This document shows, one piece after another, positions 53,161 through 63,399 of a stretch of DNA of 64,000 bases. The DNA comes from Candidatus Izemoplasma sp. (GTDB lineage Bacteria > Bacillota_I > Bacilli_A > Izemoplasmatales > Izemoplasmataceae). How positions within the stretch are numbered: the stretch's first letter is position 1; the number at the start of each line of letters is the position of its first letter. Below the pieces are notes generated by a model that was not told where the DNA came from, did not search any database, and was given only the letters and a program-made list of their open reading frames with translations. The stretch is from assembly GCA_018402725.1 (NCBI GenBank), contig JAGYII010000004.1, positions 25,747-89,746 on the forward strand. The letters run 5' to 3'. Position numbers and translations under genes: made by a program.

Positions 53161-54165
53161 ATGAATCACGATGATAAGAACCGCGATAAAATGTTAGACC
53201 AAGCCATGAAAGAAATTGAAAAAACATATGGTAAAGGCGCTGTCATGCTTTTGGGCAGTGACGCTTCTGACCGTAATATTGAATCGATCCCTTCTGGGTC
53301 CATTGCCCTCGATTTAGCGTTAGGAATTGGGGGATATCCAAAAGGCAGAATTATTGAAATATATGGCCCAGAATCTTCAGGGAAAACGACCTTTGCGCTC
53401 CATGCGATTGCCGAAGCTCAAAAACTCGGGGGGTATGCTGCGTTCATCGATGCCGAGCATGCGCTAGATCCTAAATATGCGAAAGCCTTAGGGGTCGACA
53501 CCGATAATTTAATTATTTCTCAACCCGATACCGGGGAACAAGCCCTAGAAATTGCTGAAGCCTTAATTCGTTCGGGGGCGATTGATATTGTTGTTATCGA
53601 TTCAGTGGCGGCTTTGGTGCCTGAAGCTGAAATCCGTGGTGACATGGGGGCAAGTCATGTTGGACTTCAAGCCCGCTTGATGTCTCAAGCAATGCGTAAA
53701 CTTTCAGGAGTCATTTCGAAAAGTTCAACGATTGCAATTTTTATTAATCAAATCCGCGAAAAAGTGGGCATCATGTTTGGCAATCCTGAAATCACCCCAG
53801 GTGGCCGAGCCTTGAAATTCTACAGCAGTATCCGGCTAGAAATTAGACGCTCCGAACAACTTAAAATCGGTGAAGAGATCATTGGGAATAAAACCAACCT
53901 TAAAGTCGTAAAAAACAAAGTGGCTCCACCTTTTAAAAAAGCCACCGTCGATATCATTTATGGGCTAGGCATTTCTCACAGTGGTGAGATTTTAGATTTA
54001 GCGATTGAAGCGGAGTTGATTCAAAAGAGTGGCTCATGGTTTTCTTATAATGATGAAAAGATTGGCCAAGGTCGTGAAAACGCTAAGACTTACTTAGAAG
54101 AGCATCCAGAGATTTTAAAAGCCTTAGAGCTGGCCTTGAGAAATCCCTCTAAAAAAGAAGCTTAA
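53161..54165 (+). CDS. recA: Recombinase RecA
   Basis: Strand-exchange ATPase for homologous recombination and for integrating DNA taken up by ComEC. 334 residues. Seen: Walker A GPESSGKT (about 68), [19 protein letters not shown] (Walker B), loop L2 region [16 protein letters not shown], and KNKVAPPFK. Strong SD ggaggt. The 40 bp upstream hold no visible LexA/DinR box, and no lexA is nearby. Confidence 0.98.
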   Translation: MNHDDKNRDKMLDQAMKEIEKTYGKGAVMLLGSDASDRNIESIPSGSIALDLALGIGGYPKGRIIEIYGPESSGKTTFALHAIAEAQKLGGYAAFIDAEHALDPKYAKALGVDTDNLIISQPDTGEQALEIAEALIRSGAIDIVVIDSVAALVPEAEIRGDMGASHVGLQARLMSQAMRKLSGVISKSSTIAIFINQIREKVGIMFGNPEITPGGRALKFYSSIRLEIRRSEQLKIGEEIIGNKTNLKVVKNKVAPPFKKATVDIIYGLGISHSGEILDLAIEAELIQKSGSWFSYNDEKIGQGRENAKTYLEEHPEILKALELALRNPSKKEA

Positions 54166-54191
54166 GAACCGAGAAATCGGTTCTTTTTTTA
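54164..54191 (+). terminator. Terminator after recA
   Basis: Stem aagaaccga/tcggttctt with a gaaa tetraloop and seven Ts; starts at the stop codon. Confidence 0.9.
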
Positions 54192-54203
54192 TACGGTTTT
54201 AAA

Positions 54204-54232
54204 TTGTATTTTAAAGCACTTTCATATATACT
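54204..54232 (+). promoter_or_regulatory. Promoter of rny
   Basis: TTGTAT (54204-54209), 17-nt spacer, TATACT (54227-54232). Leader about 50 nt. Confidence 0.7.
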
Positions 54233-54288
54233 ATTCACAAGTTAAATTGATATTTTTAAAATTTAAATATAAACCGAACGGAGGATTA

Positions 54289-55860
54289 ATGATGGATAAT
54301 TCCATATTGTTAACCATCGTTCTAAGTTTACTGTTTTTAATTGTTGGTACCGTAGGTGGGATCGTTGTCCGAGCCATCTTCGTTGAAAAAGGATTTGGAA
54401 ACGCAAAAAAAGAAGCCCAATCGGTTGTAGATGAAGCAATCAAGACGGCCGATCAAAAAAAGAAACAATCGATATTAGAAACGAAACAAGAACTCCACGA
54501 AATAAGAACCGAGCATGAAAAAGCCATTCGTGAGCGCAAACTAGAAGCAGAAGCGGCCGAAGGCAAACTTCTTCAACGGGAGCAAACCCTGGACAATCGC
54601 TCGTCTAATTTAGACAAGCGGGAAAGTAACATTGACCGTAAAGAAGAAGCCATTGAAACAAAAAAACAACAATTAGAAGAAGATCATAGTAACCTAGAAC
54701 GATTGATTGAAGAACAAAACCAAAAGTTAGAAAGCATTGCCCAAACGAGTAAAGAAGACGCCCGTCAAATTATCTTGCAACGTGTTGAAGCCGACATGGC
54801 GAATGAAATTGCTCAGTACATTAAAGACCAAGAAGAAGTCGCTTTAGCTGAAGTTGAAAAGAAAGCGAAAAACTTATTGGTTCAAGCCATGCAAAAATAC
54901 GCACAAGATGTCACCAGTGAAAGTACAGTCTCGGTGGTCACTTTACCGAGTGATGACATGAAAGGCCGCGTAATTGGCCGTGAAGGTCGTAACATTAGAA
55001 CCATTGAAGCCCTCACTGGGGTTGATTTAATCATTGATGATACCCCCGAAGCTGTGGTCTTAAGTGGATTTGACCCGATTCGTCGTGAAATTGCTAAACG
55101 AAGCATTGAAACCCTCGTTTCAGACGGCCGGATTCATCCCGGACGGATTGAAGAAGTGGTTGAAAAAAATCGTGAAGAAGTCGACCGATTTATGCGTGAT
55201 AAAGGCGAAGAAGCCGTCTTTGAAGTGGGTATTGGCCGCGTCCATCCTGACCTAGTCAAGTTATTAGGTCGTCTCCACTTTAGAACCAGTTATGGTCAAA
55301 ACGTTTTAAAACACAGCATTGAATGCGCGTTCTTAGCCGGTAAAATGGCCGTTGAAATTGGTGAAGATGAAATTCTTGCCCGTCGTGCGGCTTTATTCCA
55401 TGACATTGGAAAAGCCGTTGATCATGAAGTTGAAGGGTCTCACGTCGAAATCGGCTATAACTTAGCCGTCCGTTATAAAGAACCTTTAGCGGTCCTTGAT
55501 GGTATCCAGTCGCATCATGGGGATGTCGAAGCGCAAACCTTTATCGGTGTCATTGTGGCCGCTGCAGATGCCTTAAGCGCAGCCCGACCTGGCGCCCGAA
55601 GTGAATCGCTTGATTCCTACATCAAACGTCTCCAACAACTTGAAGCCATCGCCAATGAAAGCGAAGGCGTGGCCCAAGCGTATGCGATTCAAGCCGGCCG
55701 TGAAATACGTGTCATGGTTAAACCTGATATCGTCGACGATGCGATGAGTCATAAACTCGCCCGAGACATCAAGACTAAAATTGAAGAACAACTCTCCTAT
55801 CCAGGAACGATTAAAGTCACGGTTATCCGTGAAACACGGGCCCAAGATATTGCAAAATAA
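54289..55860 (+). CDS. rny: Ribonuclease Y
   Basis: Membrane-anchored endoribonuclease that starts mRNA decay in Bacillota. 523 residues: an N-terminal membrane helix (about 6-27), long coiled coil (about 35-190), a KH domain with [24 protein letters not shown] (about 225-280), and an HD domain with [11 protein letters not shown] (about 369). Start chosen at the ATG behind cggagga; the two adjacent ATGs are equivalent. Confidence 0.97.
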   Translation: MMDNSILLTIVLSLLFLIVGTVGGIVVRAIFVEKGFGNAKKEAQSVVDEAIKTADQKKKQSILETKQELHEIRTEHEKAIRERKLEAEAAEGKLLQREQTLDNRSSNLDKRESNIDRKEEAIETKKQQLEEDHSNLERLIEEQNQKLESIAQTSKEDARQIILQRVEADMANEIAQYIKDQEEVALAEVEKKAKNLLVQAMQKYAQDVTSESTVSVVTLPSDDMKGRVIGREGRNIRTIEALTGVDLIIDDTPEAVVLSGFDPIRREIAKRSIETLVSDGRIHPGRIEEVVEKNREEVDRFMRDKGEEAVFEVGIGRVHPDLVKLLGRLHFRTSYGQNVLKHSIECAFLAGKMAVEIGEDEILARRAALFHDIGKAVDHEVEGSHVEIGYNLAVRYKEPLAVLDGIQSHHGDVEAQTFIGVIVAAADALSAARPGARSESLDSYIKRLQQLEAIANESEGVAQAYAIQAGREIRVMVKPDIVDDAMSHKLARDIKTKIEEQLSYPGTIKVTVIRETRAQDIAK

Positions 55861-55864
55861 GATT

Positions 55865-55891
55865 AAGCCTTCCTCCGGGGAGGCTTCTTTT
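55865..55891 (+). terminator. Terminator after rny
   Basis: Nine-bp stem aagccttcc/ggggaggctt (one G-U), loop tccg, T-rich tail. Confidence 0.82.
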
Positions 55892-55898
55892 AAACCCT

Positions 55899-56393
55899 AT
55901 GGAAAACGTTGAATGTTTCGATTATAAAAATCAAAGTTTACACCGAACCGTCCCTCGCGACCAAATGAAAAACGCGGCGGAATATTTTCGCGTGATTCAT
56001 GCATGGATTAAAAATAACCAAGGCGAATATTTGGTTCAAAAACGCGCTAAAAAAGAAGATTCTAATCCTTTTATGTGGGCGTTTACGTCCGGCATGGTTC
56101 AGCCTGATGAAGATCCTTTAGAAGGAATCATCAGAGAAGTCAATGAAGAGCTTAAACTAAATACCAATAAAGACCAATGGAGCTTAAAAAAAATCGTTTC
56201 AACTCATGTCCATCCCTATAAAACACACACCTATATTTTTGAGATGACGATGACTTCTTTTTGGAACTTTGAACCAAATGAAGAAGTATCAGAAATGGTT
56301 TGGTGGAATCTAGAAAGGATTCAAAAAGCCATCAAGGAAGCATCCTTTTGGAATTACCCATCATTACTCAATGATCCACATTATTTCAAATAA
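55899..56393 (+). CDS. Nudix hydrolase
   Basis: 164 residues with a complete Nudix box G-x5-E-x7-RE-V-x-EE (GMVQPDEDPLEGIIREVNEE, about 67-86). Surrounding VIHAWIKNNQGEYLVQKRAKKE resembles the isopentenyl-isomerase-like Nudix group (YfcD type) acting on small diphosphates; the substrate is unknown. The ATG lies just past the rny terminator and the nearest SD-like run (ggggagg) is part of the terminator, 17 nt away, so initiation is unclear. It overlaps the upstream region of the YlbF-like gene. Confidence 0.85.
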   Translation: MENVECFDYKNQSLHRTVPRDQMKNAAEYFRVIHAWIKNNQGEYLVQKRAKKEDSNPFMWAFTSGMVQPDEDPLEGIIREVNEELKLNTNKDQWSLKKIVSTHVHPYKTHTYIFEMTMTSFWNFEPNEEVSEMVWWNLERIQKAIKEASFWNYPSLLNDPHYFK

Positions 56394-56412
56394 AAGTATT
56401 GGGGAGGAACCG

Positions 56413-56748
56413 ATGCCTAAACCTGGAGACGCCTTACTTCAAACACTTAAAAACGATCCTCGTGTGATTCGCTTTAGAGAGATTGAAGCCCGGATTGAAA
56501 TGCATCCAACGCTCCATCAAGCCTATGAGAATTTGAAAGTAGCTCAACAGAAATATGTTCGTGCTAAGGCTAATCAATCTAAAGATAACGTCATTCTTAA
56601 AGAAAACTATGAATCAGAAAAAGCCGCTTTAATGGACGTCCCTCTTTTAAATGAATATCTTGATTTAATCGAAGACCTCAATCAAGATTTACAATGGATG
56701 GTTCAAGAAATCGAAGAAGTTTTAAACAAAGATCTTAAAGAAGAATAA
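56413..56748 (+). CDS. YlbF/YmcA-family protein
   Basis: 111 residues, all-helical, of the Com_YlbF family. In Bacillus YlbF, YmcA and YaaT form a complex that works with RNase Y on mRNA maturation. Seen: DPRVIRFREIEARIEMHPTLHQAYENLK and LDLIEDLNQDLQWMVQEIEEVL. Start chosen at the ATG behind ggggagg. Its position two genes after rny and before mutS resembles the Bacillus ymcA-mutS order and supports a link to RNase Y. Confidence 0.82.
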   Translation: MPKPGDALLQTLKNDPRVIRFREIEARIEMHPTLHQAYENLKVAQQKYVRAKANQSKDNVILKENYESEKAALMDVPLLNEYLDLIEDLNQDLQWMVQEIEEVLNKDLKEE

Positions 56749-56783
56749 AGGTTGAAACTTAATCAAGTCACATTGGAGGCTCC

Positions 56784-59312
56784 ATGGCAATCGCTACCTT
56801 AGAAAACTACACCCCGATGATTCGGCAATATTTAGAGATTAAAGCCGCTCATCCTGATTCGATTTTATTTTTTCGACTCGGGGATTTTTATGAGATGTTT
56901 TTTAATGATGCCATCGTCGCCTCCAAAGCTTTAGACATTCAGCTCACCGCCCGGGACGGTGGGAGCGATGAACGCATACCGATGTGCGGGATTCCCCATC
57001 ATAGTGCCGAAAGCTATTTAAAACGGCTCATTCATCAGGGTTTTAAAGTCGCCATCGCCGAGCAAACTGAAGAAGCGAGTGGTCAAAAACTAGTCCGCCG
57101 AGAAGTGGTCCGGTCAATTACACCCGGGACACATTTAGATGATGAGGCCTTAGAAACGGTCTTAGCGAGTTTAGCTATTAGTGAGCACTATTTTGCTTTA
57201 GGCTTTGTAAATATTACCACGGGTGAATTGTGGTCGTCTAAAATGCCCAAAGATTGGCATGCTTTAAGACAAGAACTTGACACCCATCAAGTTAAAGAGG
57301 TTTTGATTCAACCCCCTTTTGAAGATGCCTTACTTAAACGTTTCTTAGAACAAGCGGGTTTTTATTTGACGCTGCACAAAGGCCGCAGTGTTGATCCTTC
57401 CTTGAAACGTTTAACAGAGGCACTATCTTCTGAATTTGAAAAGAAAAACATTGAGAGAATACTCGATTATCTGTCTGAAACATACCGGACCACTTTACTC
57501 TTTATAAAGCCTTGCATTACGGCGTCGTTAACTTCATTTTTATATTTAGACGGGGCAACGATACGGCACTTAGAGCTCTTAAAAAATGAACGTCACCAAA
57601 CCGAAAATGGGTCTTTATTTGCCTTTTTAAATCAGACGCAAACAGCCCTTGGAGCTCGCTTTTTAAAACATCAACTCATCCGCCCTTTAAAAGAAGCGGC
57701 GCCTTTAAACGCACGCTATGACACGCTTCAATCCTTACTTAATGATTTCATCTTGAAAGACGATTTAAAAGAAGCCTTAAAATCAGTCTATGATTTAGAA
57801 CGCATCACCACTAAGATCGCGCTTCAAAGCGCGGGACCCAAAGAACTCTCCCAGCTAAGAACGACCCTTCAAGCAAGTCAAATCATTGCGCAGCGTTTAG
57901 AAGCGGTTCAAGATGAACGGTTACATTCAATCTCAGAGTCGATGCCCCCGATAAAAGCCTTATTGACCTTGTTAGAAGGTTTAGAAGAGGAATTACCTGC
58001 GACCCTCCAAGACGGAAAGATATTTAAATCTGGCTATGATCAGACCTTAGATAATTACCGGGAGAAGATTGAACACAGTGATCGTATTTTTGAATCTTAT
58101 TTAGAATCTGCCAAAAAAGAAACCGGGATTTCCAAAATGAAATTGGGGATGAACTCGGTCTTTGGTTATTACCTTGAAGTTCCTAAAAGTGTGGCCGAAA
58201 CCCTCGCATCTTTACCGGGCTATACCCGCAAACAAACGCTTGCGAATGTAGAGCGTTTTATCAGTGAACCGATTAAAAACGAAGAAAAGAATATCTTAGA
58301 AGCGGCTGAAGCCCGGATTCAAAGAGAAAAAGAATTATTTGAGGCCTTGATTCAAACCCTACAAAAAGAGATCACCGCATTTCAATCTTTGGCGGCGTGC
58401 CTTTCTGAAATCGATTTTTATCAAGCCTTAGCCACGGTCGCCGCGGTTCATCAATTTAATCGCCCCACCCTCCAAGCGAGCGAAGTATTAATCAAAGGAA
58501 GTTTTCATCCCGTCGTCAAGGCCTTCACAGATTCGATGTTTGTGGAAAATGACATTACCTTTGATCGATCAACTGACATCTTACTAATGACAGGTCCTAA
58601 TATGTCAGGGAAATCGACGTATATGCGTCAATTTGCTTTGTTAGTTATCTTGGCTCAGATTGGTTCATTTGTCCCTGCTAAAGAAGCTGCTTTGCCCTTA
58701 TTTGATCAAATTTTTACCCGAATCGGAGCCAGCGATGACTTGATTCGGGGTCAATCCACTTTCATGGTTGAAATGTTAGAAGCAAAACGAGCCCTTGACA
58801 AAGCGACCGCTCATTCGCTATTACTTTTTGATGAGATGGGCCGCGGGACGTCGACGTATGATGGCTTGTCTTTAGCTTGGGCGATGCTTGAATACATCCA
58901 TCAAAACATTGGGGCGAAAACCATTTTTTCAACCCATTACCATGAATTGACTCAACTCGAAGATCGTTTAAAACGATTAAAAAACATCCACGTCGATGCG
59001 ACCAAGGAAGAGGGTCAAATGCGGTTTTCTCATCAGATTAAACCCGGAGCGACCAGTCAATCATACGGCGTCGAAGTGGCCGCTCTTGCTGGCTTACCCG
59101 CTTCGTTAATTGAGCGAGCTCAGACTTTGCTCAAGTCCTTAGAAAAAAGCCATCCAGATACCCCCCTAACTCTTTTTGATGTGTCATATGAATCCCCCAT
59201 CCCTGAAAAGTCTTTTTTTGATAAAGCCCTTGAAGCCGTAGACCCTGATACACTTACGCCCCTTGAAGCTTTACACTGGCTCTATGAAATGAAAAAGAAA
59301 AATCCTAAATAA
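56784..59312 (+). CDS. mutS: DNA mismatch repair protein MutS
   Basis: Mismatch-recognition ATPase. 842 residues. Seen: N-terminal MIRQYLEIKAAHPDSILFFRLGDFYEMFF with the Phe-x-Glu mismatch wedge, connector and lever domains, Walker A GPNMSGKSTYMRQ (about 602), and LFDEMGRGTSTYDGLSLAWA. SD ggaggctcc. It sits 7 bp before mutL with miaA next, as in many Bacillota. Its coding end lacks a beta-clamp-like motif that I can point to. Confidence 0.97.
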   Translation: MAIATLENYTPMIRQYLEIKAAHPDSILFFRLGDFYEMFFNDAIVASKALDIQLTARDGGSDERIPMCGIPHHSAESYLKRLIHQGFKVAIAEQTEEASGQKLVRREVVRSITPGTHLDDEALETVLASLAISEHYFALGFVNITTGELWSSKMPKDWHALRQELDTHQVKEVLIQPPFEDALLKRFLEQAGFYLTLHKGRSVDPSLKRLTEALSSEFEKKNIERILDYLSETYRTTLLFIKPCITASLTSFLYLDGATIRHLELLKNERHQTENGSLFAFLNQTQTALGARFLKHQLIRPLKEAAPLNARYDTLQSLLNDFILKDDLKEALKSVYDLERITTKIALQSAGPKELSQLRTTLQASQIIAQRLEAVQDERLHSISESMPPIKALLTLLEGLEEELPATLQDGKIFKSGYDQTLDNYREKIEHSDRIFESYLESAKKETGISKMKLGMNSVFGYYLEVPKSVAETLASLPGYTRKQTLANVERFISEPIKNEEKNILEAAEARIQREKELFEALIQTLQKEITAFQSLAACLSEIDFYQALATVAAVHQFNRPTLQASEVLIKGSFHPVVKAFTDSMFVENDITFDRSTDILLMTGPNMSGKSTYMRQFALLVILAQIGSFVPAKEAALPLFDQIFTRIGASDDLIRGQSTFMVEMLEAKRALDKATAHSLLLFDEMGRGTSTYDGLSLAWAMLEYIHQNIGAKTIFSTHYHELTQLEDRLKRLKNIHVDATKEEGQMRFSHQIKPGATSQSYGVEVAALAGLPASLIERAQTLLKSLEKSHPDTPLTLFDVSYESPIPEKSFFDKALEAVDPDTLTPLEALHWLYEMKKKNPK

Positions 59313-59327
59313 AGGGCGGTGATACCG

Positions 59328-61007
59328 ATGGGAATCATCCGAACCTTAGATGCCTCCATTGCCAATTTAATTGCCGCAGGCGAAGTCGTTGAAAACGTCC
59401 GCAGTGTAATTAAAGAACTGATTGAGAATAGTCTTGATGCAAACGCTCAAACAATTACGGTTGAGCTTTTTGAGGGTGGCCTTAAAAAAATAGTGATCAC
59501 CGATGATGGGGATGGCATGGCTGAAGATGACTTACGATTATCGATTGAACGTCATGCGACCAGTAAGTTAAAAACCGCCGATGATTTATTTCATGTGGCC
59601 TCTTTAGGATTTAGAGGGGAAGCCTTAGCTTCTTTAGCAGCGGTCGCTAAACTGACCATTCGATCGAGTCAAACTCAAGCCCCTTCTAAAGAACTCACAG
59701 TCAGAGGGAAAGAAATTAAAATTCAACCTTCTCTGGCTTTTAAAGGGACGCAAGTCATCGTTGAAGATTTATTTTATGCGACTCCAGCCCGTTTAAAGTA
59801 CTTAAAAAATCCCGTTCAAGAATATAACGGGGTATATAAAGAAATGGCCCATTTTTCTTTAGCCCATCCCGGGGTTGCATTTACCTTCAAACACGAAGGA
59901 AAAACGATGCTTCAAACCTCAGGGGACGGTCAGATTGAAAAAGCACTCTACGCTTTATATGGTCGTGAATTTTACACGCAAATGTGGGCGTTTGAGGGGG
60001 AAAACCGAGATTATAAGATCCAAGGATTTATGGCTCCTCCTTATTTACACCGGTCCACAAGTGACCAGATTCACTTATTCATTAATGGCCGCTCAATTCG
60101 AAATACCGGTATTTTGCAGGCGATAAAAAGAGCCTTTGCTGATTATCAACCTGCCGCTAAATTCCCTTTAGGAATCTGTTTCATCCAAGCCGATCCGATT
60201 TTAGTGGATGTCAATGTTCATCCTCAAAAACGGATCGTTAAAATCGCTGAAGAAAAAGCCTTGGCCACCTTGATTGAAACTCAACTTAAAGACGCTTTAA
60301 TGCATCAATCAACCTCTAAAAAGATCGCTAGAGCGCCTGAAATTCAGCCTGAACAATATGCCTTTGAAGCGTTTCATGAAACCCCTATAGTGTTGCATGA
60401 AGAGGGCTTAGATAAAAGCTCAAAATCATTTCCTGTATTAGAGTACGTTGGTCAAATTCATGGCACCTATTTGGTCTATCAAGGTCAAGAAGGGTTTTAT
60501 CTTTTAGACCAACACGCTGCGGCCGAGCGAATCCGATATGAAAAATATTATCACCATATGCAAACGGATCAAAACCTTAGACAACCGCTTGTTGTTCCTT
60601 TAAGTGTTCCTCTTACGCCGTTAGAATCATCACTACTGTTACCCAATATCTCTCTTTTTGAAGCCTTTGGACTTAACGTGAAGCTTGAAGAAAATAGGCT
60701 TTTGATTCATGAAATCCCTCATTGGTTTCACCCCGGGCTAGAAGAAGCTTACGCCTTGACGATGGTAGAAACTCTCAATCAAGAGAAGCCCCTAGAAAAA
60801 GGAACCTTGATCAATCAAATGGCCAAAGATCTCGCCTGTAAACATTCATTAAAAGGGAATCAATATCTGGATTCCCACAATGCAATGATCTTAATTGAAC
60901 AACTTCAAAACTGTCAAAATCCTTTCCACTGCCCCCACGGTAGACCGACCTTGATTCACTATTCAAAAGCGTCTTTAGAAAATATGTTTGGAAGAAGCAT
61001 GGCATGA
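59328..61007 (+). CDS. mutL: DNA mismatch repair endonuclease MutL
   Basis: GHKL ATPase that nicks DNA after MutS binding. 559 residues. Seen: ELIENSLDANA (motif I, metal Asn), DDGDGM, and FRGEALASLA. The C-terminal endonuclease metal site DQHAAAERIRYE (about 393) and the HCPHGRP motif are both present, so it is the endonuclease-type MutL expected when MutH is absent. Start chosen at the ATG; a GTG three codons upstream is possible. Confidence 0.96.
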   Translation: MGIIRTLDASIANLIAAGEVVENVRSVIKELIENSLDANAQTITVELFEGGLKKIVITDDGDGMAEDDLRLSIERHATSKLKTADDLFHVASLGFRGEALASLAAVAKLTIRSSQTQAPSKELTVRGKEIKIQPSLAFKGTQVIVEDLFYATPARLKYLKNPVQEYNGVYKEMAHFSLAHPGVAFTFKHEGKTMLQTSGDGQIEKALYALYGREFYTQMWAFEGENRDYKIQGFMAPPYLHRSTSDQIHLFINGRSIRNTGILQAIKRAFADYQPAAKFPLGICFIQADPILVDVNVHPQKRIVKIAEEKALATLIETQLKDALMHQSTSKKIARAPEIQPEQYAFEAFHETPIVLHEEGLDKSSKSFPVLEYVGQIHGTYLVYQGQEGFYLLDQHAAAERIRYEKYYHHMQTDQNLRQPLVVPLSVPLTPLESSLLLPNISLFEAFGLNVKLEENRLLIHEIPHWFHPGLEEAYALTMVETLNQEKPLEKGTLINQMAKDLACKHSLKGNQYLDSHNAMILIEQLQNCQNPFHCPHGRPTLIHYSKASLENMFGRSMA

Positions 61008-61879
61008 TTATTGCGATTGTTGGACCGACCGGGGTTGGAAAAAGTGAAGTTGCGTTGCAATTGGCGTTAAAACTTAAGGCACAAATCATTAATGCCGATG
61101 CCTTTCAAGTCTATCAAAACATGGATATTGGTACCGCAAAAGTTCCGCTTGAAAAGCGTTTGAATATTCCTCATCACCTGATCGATGTGGTACCCTTTCA
61201 AGAACGATTTGATGTCGCCCGCTATCAGAAAATGGCCCGGGCCTTATTAGACGCAAGAGATAACACCCCGATGATTCTTGTTGGGGGAAGTGGTTTTTAC
61301 TTAAAAAGTGTGCTTCATGATTTCAATTTTCCAGAAAAAAAACCGATTAATGAAGGTCAAGAACTCACGAATGAAGCGTTAGTGGAAGCCTTAAAATTAC
61401 TCGACCCAGAGCGCTTGAAAAACGTCCATGAAAATAACCGCAAACGATTATTAAATGCCTATCAAAGAGCCCTCTCTGGAGACTTGATGAGCCTAGAAAC
61501 CAATCAAGCCAAGAAAATCTATCCCTATTATGTCTTTGGCCTTGATATGCCTCGAAAAGATTTATATCAAACGATCGAACAACGTGTCGATAAAATGATT
61601 GAACAAGGGCTAGAATCTGAAGTAAAAACGCTAGTCAGTCAAGGCATGTCTAAGACGGCCATCGATGCGATCGGCTATAAAGAATGGTTTCCTTACTGGG
61701 CGGGTGAGATTTCTTTGGCTGAAGTGGTTGCTGCCATTAAAACCAACACAAGACGATATGCTAAACGACAATTAAGTTATTTTAAACATCAATTTGAGGT
61801 TACCTGGTTTGATAAAAAAGAACGGTCCGTCTCCAACATCGTAACGGACATCTTAGACGTGCTTCAAACAAGCGTCTAA
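61004..61879 (+). CDS. miaA: tRNA dimethylallyltransferase
   Basis: Adds a dimethylallyl group to A37 of tRNAs that read U-initial codons. 291 residues. Seen: P-loop IVGPTGVGKSEVALQLA, NADAFQVYQNMDIGTAK, HHLIDVV, and IKTNTRRYAKRQLSYF. It overlaps the mutL stop by 4 bp (ATGA). The partner miaB is not in the window. Confidence 0.96.
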   Translation: MIIAIVGPTGVGKSEVALQLALKLKAQIINADAFQVYQNMDIGTAKVPLEKRLNIPHHLIDVVPFQERFDVARYQKMARALLDARDNTPMILVGGSGFYLKSVLHDFNFPEKKPINEGQELTNEALVEALKLLDPERLKNVHENNRKRLLNAYQRALSGDLMSLETNQAKKIYPYYVFGLDMPRKDLYQTIEQRVDKMIEQGLESEVKTLVSQGMSKTAIDAIGYKEWFPYWAGEISLAEVVAAIKTNTRRYAKRQLSYFKHQFEVTWFDKKERSVSNIVTDILDVLQTSV

Positions 61880-61891
61880 AACCGGATAATA

Positions 61892-61928
61892 TAGCCTCAA
61901 TGTTATACTATTTCTGGAGGCTTTTTTT
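61892..61928 (+). promoter_or_regulatory. Hairpin and T run with the SD of the OYE gene in its 3' arm
   Basis: agcctc (61892-61897) pairs with gaggct (61917-61922), followed by seven Ts and the ATG at 61929. The 3' arm supplies the SD (ggagg). An extended -10 TGT-TATACT (61901-61909) lies in the loop, so it acts as the miaA terminator while the next transcript starts inside it. Confidence 0.6.
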
Positions 61929-63032
61929 ATGTTTAAACACCCCTATGAACTTGCATCGGTCCTCTTGAAAAACCGTTTAGTCATGGCACCCATGACCACT
62001 TATAGTGGAAATGAGGATGGCACGGTTTCAGAAGAAGAACTCGCTTATTATGCACGCCGGTCTCATCACTTAGGCTTAATCATAACAGCGGCGACCGCCA
62101 TCAACGACAGTGCTCGGGCCTTTCCAAATCAAATCGGAATTGGAGAAGACCGCTTTTTACCTGGGCTAAAAAGACTGGCTTCAATCATTCAACAAAGCGG
62201 AGCTAAAGCGGTGATTCAACTACATCATGGTGGCAGAATGTCAGATAAAAGTGTGCACCAAGACCCAAGAAATATCGTAGCGCCCTCGGCGATTTTAGCC
62301 GACCGTCCTTTTACCGTTACACCTCGTGAAATGACTCTTGATGACATTAAACAAACGCAAGATGATTTTGTCAGAGCGGTTGAACACGCTTTAAAAGCAG
62401 GTTTTGATGGAGTAGAACTCCACGGTGCAAATACGTACTTACTCCAACAATTCTTTTCACCTCAGTCCAACCAACGAACCGATCAGTACGGAGGTTCCCT
62501 TGAAAACCGGATGCGTTTTATTACGGAAATTTTGGCTCGCTCAGCCGCGGTCATTCAAGCCTCAAATCGTCCTTTTATCTTAGGGTATCGTTTATCACCT
62601 GAAGAATTAGAAACGCCTGGAATCACCTTAGAGGATACGCTCACTTTCATCGATGTTTTAAAAACCTACCCCCTTAGTTACATTCACCTATCAACCTCCC
62701 ATTACCTCGCTACTCCGCGGCGTAATAAAGAAGATAAAGTGCCGATTGTTGATCAAATTCAAGCTCGCTTAAACCAAGCCATTCCTCTCATTGGCGTTGG
62801 CCATATCAATGAAGCAGAAGATATTGAAGCCGCCTTAAATTCAGGGTATAATTTAGTCGCCACTGGGATTTCAATCATTGCAGATCCGGATTGGGGCGAT
62901 AAAGTAATGCGTCATCAACCGGTGAAAACTGTGATCCAAAGAGATGCAGTTATTCCCGCTTTAATGTTCGACCGTCTGCACCGCTGGATTCCCTTTTTTG
63001 AAGAAGAAGGACGGTTCACCATCGAAGCTTAA
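61929..63032 (+). CDS. NADH:flavin oxidoreductase (Old Yellow Enzyme family)
   Basis: FMN enzyme of 367 residues that reduces activated C=C bonds or related groups. Seen: LKNRLVMAPMTTYSGNEDG (FMN-binding start), VIQLHHGGRMSD, FDGVELHGANTYLLQQFFSPQSNQR, NRMRFITEIL, and a C-terminal FMN phosphate site GVGHINEAEDIEAALNSGYN-LVATG. No C-terminal FAD/NAD domain, so it is the short NamA-like form. The physiological substrate is unknown. Confidence 0.92.
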   Translation: MFKHPYELASVLLKNRLVMAPMTTYSGNEDGTVSEEELAYYARRSHHLGLIITAATAINDSARAFPNQIGIGEDRFLPGLKRLASIIQQSGAKAVIQLHHGGRMSDKSVHQDPRNIVAPSAILADRPFTVTPREMTLDDIKQTQDDFVRAVEHALKAGFDGVELHGANTYLLQQFFSPQSNQRTDQYGGSLENRMRFITEILARSAAVIQASNRPFILGYRLSPEELETPGITLEDTLTFIDVLKTYPLSYIHLSTSHYLATPRRNKEDKVPIVDQIQARLNQAIPLIGVGHINEAEDIEAALNSGYNLVATGISIIADPDWGDKVMRHQPVKTVIQRDAVIPALMFDRLHRWIPFFEEEGRFTIEA

Positions 63033-63042
63033 GGAGGATGGC

Positions 63043-63399
63043 ATGAATCACGCTTTTCAACAAACCGCTTTAATGAAACGCTATCACGAAGTGCCCGTCT
63101 TTTTTGACGGACAAATCAATGCAATCACTTTAAATGGCACCGACTGTGAACTTGAATTATTACTTAAATCCATGCACAATCCGCGCTTTAAAAAAGACAC
63201 CCTGATTGTCATAAGGTGTCTGAATGTGACGTCGTTTTCGTTTTCGCGAGAACATTATGATTCGGTCTTAATCCGGATTAAAGATTTTGATGTTAAACGT
63301 TTTGAAGAAAGCCTTCATTTAAGAATTGAAGACCGCGAGGGCCGGGTCCACGAAATTGTCTTTAAAACCATCGAAATGCATGAAAAAACGGGCTATTGA
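63043..63399 (+). CDS. Conserved-looking protein of unknown function
   Basis: 118 residues, no membrane segment or signal peptide. The sequence alternates beta-like stretches (VPVFFDGQINAITLNGTDCELELLL, VLIRIKDFDV, LHLRIEDREGRVHEIVF). I recognise no family. Strong SD aaggagga before the ATG, 10 bp after the OYE gene, so it is probably co-transcribed. Its last codons overlap the rhodanese-like gene on the other strand by 7 bp and the stop is in the shared terminator. Confidence 0.6.
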   Translation: MNHAFQQTALMKRYHEVPVFFDGQINAITLNGTDCELELLLKSMHNPRFKKDTLIVIRCLNVTSFSFSREHYDSVLIRIKDFDVKRFEESLHLRIEDREGRVHEIVFKTIEMHEKTGY

